Source: CAYUNA01 sp047629355
Lineage (GTDB): Bacteria > Bacteroidota > Bacteroidia > Chitinophagales > Saprospiraceae
DNA: 10,371 nt
NCBI GenBank assembly: GCA_047629355.1
Contig: JBLHWU010000215.1
Location: 1-10,371, forward strand
Reading direction: 5' to 3'
Under the pieces are notes generated by a model. That model ran no database searches, was not told the DNA's origin, and saw only the letters and a program-made list of their open reading frames with translations. The position numbers and the translations under genes are program-made. Every line of letters starts with the position of its first letter. Position 1 is the first letter of the stretch. Of this stretch, positions 6,201-10,371 are shown piece by piece.

Positions 6201-7437
6201 TCAAATGCGAGCAGATATTGCGAATGCATTTGCGCACATGGATGTAAATGGGAAACTTCTCATTGAATGTACGAATCCCAATCAGAAGGAGAATGGTTTA
6301 CAAATAGGCTACATCATTCCAGAAATGGTGAATATAGTATCGTCCTTACTTAAAGGAATTGGCTTAACCGAAAATTTTGCAGATGTGGTTTATGTAGTGG
6401 CTCATGGTAGTAGTAGTGCCAACAATCCACACCACGGAGCGCATGATTGTGGTGCCTGTAGTGGGCGACCTGGCGCACCCAATGCGCGCGTATTCTCCTT
6501 TATGGCAAATCATCCTGAAGTAAGAAAAACGCTTAAAGTATTGGGATTGGAAATTCCAGAATCTACTCAGTTTTTGGCGGCTATGCACGATACCGCAAGC
6601 GATGAAATTGGGTATTATGACTTAGATACGTTGACTGCGGAAAATCTTCAAAAACACCGAGAATACGTTAAAGTAATCGAAGATGCCCTTGACCTGACAG
6701 CGAAAGAACGTGCCAGAAGATTTGCTTCCATTAATATCAATCAGGATATCAAAAAGATTAGAAAAGCAATTAAAGCCCGCTCAGTATCCTACTTCGAGCC
6801 GCGCCCAGAATTGGGACATGGGTCGAATGCGCTTTGCTATGTCGGTGGTCGAGAAAAAATGAAAGGTCTGTTTTTGGATAGAAGAGCCTTCCTGCAATCT
6901 TATGATTATCGAACAGACCCGAATGGCGATATTTTACAAAAAGTCATGGCTCCACTTCCTGCAGTATGTGGTGGAATAAATCTGGAGTACTATTTTTCCA
7001 GAATGGACAATGAAAAAATGGGGGCAGGAACAAAACTACCTCATAATGTTACAGGACTTATCGGAGTGACCAATAGTAGTGACGGGGATTTGAGACCAGG
7101 ATTGCCTTGGCAAATGGTAGAAAATCACGACCCTGTTAGATTGCTAATGATGGTAGAGCATCATCCTGATATTGTATTAAAAGTAATCAAATCATCCTCA
7201 GAAATGTATGATTGGTTTGATTTAGGTTGGCTGCATTTGATAGCTGTTTCTCCTGAAGATGGAAATTTATATCAATTCCATCAAGGGAAATTTGAATTGT
7301 ACAAACCATATTTAGCAGTAAAAAAAACCAAAAACATTTTAGAGGTTATTGATGCTGCACCAGAGATGGATACGAATCACATTTTGGATTCGACGAAAGA
7401 AAATATCCCTGTTCATGTTTATCAAAATAAAATATAA
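3229..7437 (+). CDS. dabA: SulP-STAS-DabA fusion, inorganic carbon transporter subunit
   Basis: This 1402-residue protein joins two normally separate systems. Residues about 27-424 are a SulP anion transporter with about a dozen hydrophobic segments. SulP hallmarks include LPLSLGIAGASGFPP (37-51), FTGSQLAIKGPAAG (68-81) and GGFPMISEVARSSANVANGG (313-332). Residues about 437-525 form the STAS domain. After a short basic linker, about 545-1402 is a full DabA (DUF2309), starting near LKDFVHHNSLHSF (567-579). The residues equivalent to the Halothiobacillus DabA metal site are present: C888 and D890 in FCVDDRED, H1059 in VVAHGSSS, and C1074 in HDCGACSGRPG. The H-to-C spacing is 15, as in C351/D353/H524/C539. 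DabA hydrates CO2 to bicarbonate together with membrane-bound DabB; SulP proteins can carry bicarbonate. A (KTN)6 tract lies at 856-873. The stop overlaps the dabB start. M554 could serve as an internal start for a free DabA, but the frame is continuous. Confidence 0.9.
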   Translation: MNKEQEVLFTPKDGWEGFKENFAKDATSGFVVFLLALPLSLGIAGASGFPPIMGVVSAIVGGLLGTFFTGSQLAIKGPAAGLIVIVAGAVTEFGGGVEGWRLALGVMVVAGLLQILFGLLKWGKFVDIFPLAAVHGMLAAIGLIIIAKQVPVLLNVNPELMAGKGPIALLAAIPEFFVNLDSQVSIIGGVSLAIMLGWGFIKHPLLKQIPPPLLVLIFAIPAGIYMNLSTTPDYTLVKVGNLVDQIGINVDFGGISHAGIFIKYVIMVALVGSLESLLTVKAIDMLDPWKRKSDPNKDMIAIGITNTFAAIVGGFPMISEVARSSANVANGGRTRWANFFHGAFLLISALVAYQILEMIPNAALAAMLVAVGIKLAHPKEFLHTYKIGSEQLAIFVTTIFFTLFEDLLIGIAVGMALKAVIHVFKGAPLKSLFKSNISVTESGNDIILKLGEAAVFTNYLGLKNALDKLPEGKNIRIEIGGTKLIDHSVMENLHHFEEDYHRTGGHVELIGLENFTPASDHPLAARRSNIGKRKPPNVIPLSEKEGHFDEAYVMHELKYHLPAQAALKDFVHHNSLHSFQDKEFFKAIFSASKIFGIQTTFNINEYRKLHQQGRIKEGIINRVIIQRKGKENLIAFKQKMLSGKYEHRYEPRVGQLRAEWKNEYQFNIDDRVQPLLFRIIASYLDQGIALKHFPFEYTGLLNAIRTLEQNSFVSFFKSKRAKKLLFSDDLSLKKLLTIVVGKKAYFEQYIFDQQFGHKGWSGIINAIEDNPKTLLYQKEINLLDFIMLELLLEIDALDTKFGMNWEPIATQVNFLPQHYLAEVKMDEMDEMLQLWQEAFEWDYYDEVLSGVEYLAKTNKTNKTNKTNKTNKTNKIPKRSKTSFQAMFCVDDREDSIRRHIEYVDRHSETFGAPGFFGAGIYFQPYGGKFYEKNCPVAITPKHLIKEIEISQERGQEIFHHKHSHTFFRGFFYSLSLGLLASGRMLLDLFRPQMRADIANAFAHMDVNGKLLIECTNPNQKENGLQIGYIIPEMVNIVSSLLKGIGLTENFADVVYVVAHGSSSANNPHHGAHDCGACSGRPGAPNARVFSFMANHPEVRKTLKVLGLEIPESTQFLAAMHDTASDEIGYYDLDTLTAENLQKHREYVKVIEDALDLTAKERARRFASININQDIKKIRKAIKARSVSYFEPRPELGHGSNALCYVGGREKMKGLFLDRRAFLQSYDYRTDPNGDILQKVMAPLPAVCGGINLEYYFSRMDNEKMGAGTKLPHNVTGLIGVTNSSDGDLRPGLPWQMVENHDPVRLLMMVEHHPDIVLKVIKSSSEMYDWFDLGWLHLIAVSPEDGNLYQFHQGKFELYKPYLAVKKTKNILEVIDAAPEMDTNHILDSTKENIPVHVYQNKI
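5794..5847 (+). repeat. Six perfect 9-base repeats (AAAACCAAT) inside dabA
   Basis: Six identical copies encode (Lys-Thr-Asn)6 at residues 856-873, followed by KIPKRSK. The tract ends 14 residues before the metal-site C888. The identical nucleotide sequence points to recent expansion by slippage. Because the unit is nine bases, copy-number change would alter the linker length without breaking the frame. Confidence 0.95.
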
Positions 7438-9305
7438 TGAATCAGTTACTTCCAATATTATTATTTGCTCCTTTGGTGACACTACTCATTGGGTTTTGTT
7501 TTTCCAACAAACAGGAGCGGCCTATCTTTTGGTCAGCAGCGATAGGAGTCGGCATCAATTTTATTAGTCTTATCGTCATTACGGTATTGTGGTTTCAAGA
7601 TGGTATGGGTGAGGTCTTTGTCAAAGGTCCCGTTTTGTATCATGCTAAAGAAACAGAGTTTGCTATCAGTCTATTTATGGATGGCTATTCGTTGACTTAT
7701 ATGCTGGTGGCTACTTTCTTGACGGGAGTAATCCTAATTTTTAGCAAATATTATATCCATCGAGAAAAAGGGTACAAACGATTCTTCAACAATTTCAAAT
7801 TTTTCTATATCGGTTTAATGTTGGTTCTCTTAGCAGGGAATTTAGAAACCCTTTTTGTAGGGTGGGAAGTATTAGGAGTGACTTCCTTTTTCCTGATTGG
7901 CTTTTATCGAGAGCGGTATTTGCCTGTAAAGAATGCTTTGAAAGTGGTATCGCTTTATCGGGTAGCAGATGTTGCGTTGTTATTGTCGATTTGGATTTGT
8001 CATCATTATTTCGGGCATAGTGTTAATTTTTACGAAATTAATGGTTTGCACAATACGCAACCGCACATTTTAGCACAGGGATTTTATGAATTTTTTATTC
8101 CGTCCATGTTTTTGATAGCGGCGATGGTCAAATCTGCTCAATTTCCTTTTTCTTCTTGGTTGCCAAGAGCGATGGAAGGTCCGACGACTTCGAGTGCTAT
8201 TTTTTATGGCTCCTTGTCTGTGCATATTGGCGTATTTTTATTAATCCGCACGTCTCCTTTTTGGGAAGAAAACTTAATTTTCCATTTTATAATTGGAGGA
8301 ATTGGTTTGTTGACCGTCATCATGGCAACTGTAACAGCAAGAGTACAATCGACCATAAAAACACAGATTGCTTACTCATCTATTGCTCAAATCGGGTTGA
8401 TGTTTATTGAAGTAGCACTGGGCTTGCATTGGTTGGCAGTTTTGCATTTTGCTTGCAATGCGATTTTAAGAAGTTACCAATTGTTGGTTTCGCCTTCTGT
8501 ATTGAGTTACCGGATCCACGACCAGTTTTTTCATTTTACACCACCTGCTCGACAGCGGACAGATGGTGTTTGGAATAAACTAAAAATATCTTTTTATGTA
8601 TTGGGTATCAAAGAGTTTAATCTGGATAGTTTTATGTTTCGATTTCTTTGGAATCCGCTAAAACGACTCGGCAGACTCTTTAATTTTATGGGGGATAGAA
8701 GCACTTTTGTTTTGGCATTACCTCCTTTTTTAATAGGTCTGTATGCAGTTTATCATCAAGATTTATTACCTGATGCGATGTTAAGTTACTTGCCTGAATT
8801 TTTTGCTGTTTTTAGCTTGATTTTTATTCTTAAAGCTTTTGTGGAAAGAAAATCTGCGTTGGCAGCTTGGGTATTAATTGTGGTCAATCAGTTGTACCAA
8901 TCTTTAGCATTTGGGTTCAATGAAGAATTTGATTTTGGTCAAGTTCACATTTATTTAAGTGGTATTTTTATCTCCGCTTTCATAGGTATTTGGGTGATTA
9001 ATAAGCTACGGAATAATCAAGAAGATGTATCCCTTAATAAATTTCATGGACATTCCTATGAGTATCCAAGAGTAGCCTTTTTATTTATCATTGCTTGTTT
9101 GGGATTAGCTGGATTTCCGATTACACCGACTTTTATCGGAGAAGATTTGATGTTAGGACATATCCATGAAAATCAATTTCCATTATTGTTATTAATCGTA
9201 TTTAACCTGATTTTAGACGGTTTGGTGGTTTTTAGAATTTATTCTCGCTTATTCCTAGGACAACATAAAAAAGGGTATCACACCGTAGCGTATCGTTCTT
9301 CGTAA
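7437..9305 (+). CDS. dabB: DabB, NuoL/MrpA-like membrane subunit of the Dab complex
   Basis: This 622-residue polytopic membrane protein belongs to the proton/cation antiporter family shared with NuoL. Its first base is the last base of the dabA stop (TAATG), so the two are probably translationally coupled. E144 in VGWEVLGVTSFFLIGFYRER and K232 in MVKSAQFPFSSWLPRAMEGP match the essential Glu and Lys of NuoL. QIAYSSIAQIGLMFIEVALG and GLAGFPITPTFIGEDL are further family motifs. In the helix where NuoL has a His-x3-His and a following Lys, this protein has H337, N341 and R345, so the pathway is altered. Its partner is DabA; the homologous Staphylococcus pair is MpsA/MpsB. It would conduct H+ or Na+ to drive one-way CO2 hydration. 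Residues beyond the antiporter core (about 350-622) include soluble loops and more helices. Confidence 0.9.
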   Translation: MNQLLPILLFAPLVTLLIGFCFSNKQERPIFWSAAIGVGINFISLIVITVLWFQDGMGEVFVKGPVLYHAKETEFAISLFMDGYSLTYMLVATFLTGVILIFSKYYIHREKGYKRFFNNFKFFYIGLMLVLLAGNLETLFVGWEVLGVTSFFLIGFYRERYLPVKNALKVVSLYRVADVALLLSIWICHHYFGHSVNFYEINGLHNTQPHILAQGFYEFFIPSMFLIAAMVKSAQFPFSSWLPRAMEGPTTSSAIFYGSLSVHIGVFLLIRTSPFWEENLIFHFIIGGIGLLTVIMATVTARVQSTIKTQIAYSSIAQIGLMFIEVALGLHWLAVLHFACNAILRSYQLLVSPSVLSYRIHDQFFHFTPPARQRTDGVWNKLKISFYVLGIKEFNLDSFMFRFLWNPLKRLGRLFNFMGDRSTFVLALPPFLIGLYAVYHQDLLPDAMLSYLPEFFAVFSLIFILKAFVERKSALAAWVLIVVNQLYQSLAFGFNEEFDFGQVHIYLSGIFISAFIGIWVINKLRNNQEDVSLNKFHGHSYEYPRVAFLFIIACLGLAGFPITPTFIGEDLMLGHIHENQFPLLLLIVFNLILDGLVVFRIYSRLFLGQHKKGYHTVAYRSS

Positions 9306-9351
9306 AGTTAAAATACGTGAAACGATTTTAAAATATTCTTTTATCATATTC

Positions 9352-9394
9352 AGCATGGCGGAGTAATTTCGGCTATTCCGCTAATGCTCTTTTT
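9352..9394 (+). terminator. Hairpin and T-tract between dabB and the DUF2490 gene
   Basis: GCGGAGTA (9358-9365) pairs with TATTCCGC (9374-9381) with one G-T pair and an 8-base loop. An outer AGCAT/ATGCT stem (9352-9356 with 9384-9388) extends it, and CTTTTT follows. It looks like an intrinsic terminator or attenuator. The next ATG is only 12 bases after the T-tract, so partial read-through, setting lower expression of the last gene, is plausible. Confidence 0.5.
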
Positions 9395-9405
9395 AGTTTC
9401 AAAAA

Positions 9406-10116
9406 ATGAAAAAATATATTTTACTTAGCCTTGTTCTAAGTTATTTTAATATAGTAGATTTATCGGCACAAAAAAACAATCAGCTCAACTCTTGGTGGAC
9501 TTATTCGGGCAATCATAAAGTTGCTCAGAAAATAAGTTTACACACTTTATACTCTTTCAGAAGAAGTAATTTTGTGGCGGATTGGCAACAGTCTCTGCTT
9601 CGGATTGGTATCAACTATCATTATTCAGATAAGCTTATTTTTACACCAGGTTACGATTGGGTGGTTATTTTTCCTTATGGTGAACAGCCCATTGGAAAGG
9701 AAACGACGGAACAGAGAATTTACGAGCAAATCGTTTTAAAAAACACGGTGGGTCGTTTAGGAATTGTGCATCGTTATCACTTGGAACAACGGTTTAGTAA
9801 TAATACCGTTCAGCACAGGTTCCGATACCGCTTAACCACTAAAATTCCATTAGGCAAAAACGAAACCAACAAGCAACACCTTTTTTTATCTATATTTGAT
9901 GAGGTATTTGTTAATTTAGGAGAGCAACCAACAGGTCATTATTTTGACCAAAATTGGTTTTATGTAGGCTTGGGTTATCCTTTTAAAAACGGACTGACGA
10001 TTAAAATGGGGTATATGAACCAATATTTAGTGAAATTTGATAATAGGCATATTGAAAATAATCACACCCCGCAGTTTGCGCTTTCGTATGATTTGGATTT
10101 TCCTAAAAGAACGTAA
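9406..10116 (+). CDS. DUF2490 family outer-membrane-type beta-barrel protein
   Basis: This 236-residue exported protein has a signal peptide with probable cleavage after residue 21 (LSA before QKNN). The mature part consists of alternating beta-strand-like segments rich in aromatic residues (for example SWWTYSGNHKV, LRIGINYHYSDKLIFTPGYD, HRYHLEQRF, WFYVGLGYPF) and ends in FALSYDLDF, typical of an outer-membrane barrel. The pattern and length fit DUF2490, a Bacteroidota-rich family without an assigned function. It follows dabB after 100 bases that contain a hairpin, so it may share the transcript at reduced level. A role as an outer-membrane pore for bicarbonate or a counter-ion is conceivable from context only. 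Confidence 0.82.
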   Translation: MKKYILLSLVLSYFNIVDLSAQKNNQLNSWWTYSGNHKVAQKISLHTLYSFRRSNFVADWQQSLLRIGINYHYSDKLIFTPGYDWVVIFPYGEQPIGKETTEQRIYEQIVLKNTVGRLGIVHRYHLEQRFSNNTVQHRFRYRLTTKIPLGKNETNKQHLFLSIFDEVFVNLGEQPTGHYFDQNWFYVGLGYPFKNGLTIKMGYMNQYLVKFDNRHIENNHTPQFALSYDLDFPKRT

Positions 10117-10119
10117 GAG

Positions 10120-10246
10120 TGACTATTTTGAAAAATGGAGTTTATTACAGGATTAACCTGAATAACTACTTAGTAACGATAAAAAAATAACTCCGCCAAC
10201 GACCAAGTATTTCTTTTGTCCTTATTTTCCACTTTTGAAATAGTCA
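10120..10246. repeat. Inverted-repeat element downstream of the DUF2490 gene
   Basis: TGACTATTTTGAAAAATGGA at 10120-10139 is the imperfect complement of TCCACTTTTGAAATAGTCA at 10228-10246. An inner pair, GGAGTTTATT (10137-10146) and AATAACTCC (10187-10195), is nested inside. A small CAGG/CCTG hairpin lies at 10148-10160. The roughly 127-base unit has no gene and looks like a short MITE or a decayed IS pair of ends. AATAACTACTTA at 10161-10172 resembles the complement of the tail of the structured repeats at 565 and 2423. Confidence 0.5.
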
Positions 10247-10287
10247 TTATGTAGAGATAATTCCTATTTAAAAAGTAAACATCTTTT

Positions 10288-10313
10288 GTCATTTCGACCG
10301 AAGTGGAGAAAAA
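10288..10313. repeat. Short REP-like palindromic sequence
   Basis: GTCATTTCGACCGAAGTGG, followed by AGAAAAA, resembles a short intergenic repeat that I recall as common in Bacteroidota genomes. It contains the small palindrome TTCG-AC-CGAA. Only one copy is in this window, so the repeat nature rests on memory. Confidence 0.35.
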
Positions 10314-10371
10314 GAACAAAATAAACGTTGTTAGTTGGTGGACTTATTATTTTACCGTTACTTAGTTCTAC

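Noticed and set aside
7349..7567. 72-residue + strand ORF across the dabA/dabB junction
   Set aside because: It overlaps two well-supported genes in another frame and has no protein-like features of its own.
10335..10348. TTGGTGGACTTATT identical to 9492-9505 in the DUF2490 gene, possibly the start of a second copy
   Set aside because: A single 14-base match can arise by chance in AT-rich DNA of this length; the surrounding translation hits a stop soon after and the window ends.

Overview
The window looks like an AT-rich chromosomal segment from a member of the Bacteroidota. The evidence is a good match to the phylum-specific promoter pattern (TTTG, 19 bases, TANNTTTG) at 2482-2512, A-rich start regions without Shine-Dalgarno motifs, and a DUF2490 outer-membrane-type protein. 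The style of the palindromic repeats suggests a Saprospiraceae-like lineage, but that is a weak guess. All intact genes read on the + strand.

Region 1-791 is a transposon graveyard. It holds the C-terminal part of a decayed IS4-family transposase, whose Y-R-E-K signature is still readable across one frameshift. The remnant is interrupted by a roughly 200-base MITE-like element (380-579). Excising that element together with one copy of a TACT duplication restores the transposase frame exactly. A relative of the element's structured core lies at 2271-2423, and paired base changes preserve its hairpins.

Region 792-2173 carries a Crp/Fnr-family regulator followed 65 bases later by a beta-carbonic anhydrase of the E. 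coli Can type. Region 2174-3228 holds hairpins, a clear Bacteroidota promoter, and a small gene for an exported acidic protein. That gene looks broken: after one added base in an A7 run, the reading continues through two in-frame stops to about 3176.

Region 3229-10116 is the core of the window. One 1402-residue ORF joins a complete SulP anion transporter with a STAS domain to a complete DabA subunit carrying the C-D-H-C metal-site residues. Its stop codon overlaps the start of a NuoL/MrpA-like DabB by one base (TAATG). A hairpin separates dabB from a DUF2490 beta-barrel-like gene. The end of the window holds an inverted-repeat element and a short REP-like palindrome.

Together the genes suggest an inorganic-carbon capture island. 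DabA and DabB would couple CO2 hydration to ion flux and trap bicarbonate in the cell. The fused SulP module could import bicarbonate directly, the cytosolic carbonic anhydrase would equilibrate CO2 and bicarbonate, and the regulator could control the set. The SulP-STAS-DabA fusion is the most unusual object here. I see no RuBisCO, tRNA, rRNA or CRISPR, so the locus may serve carboxylation in a heterotroph rather than autotrophy.
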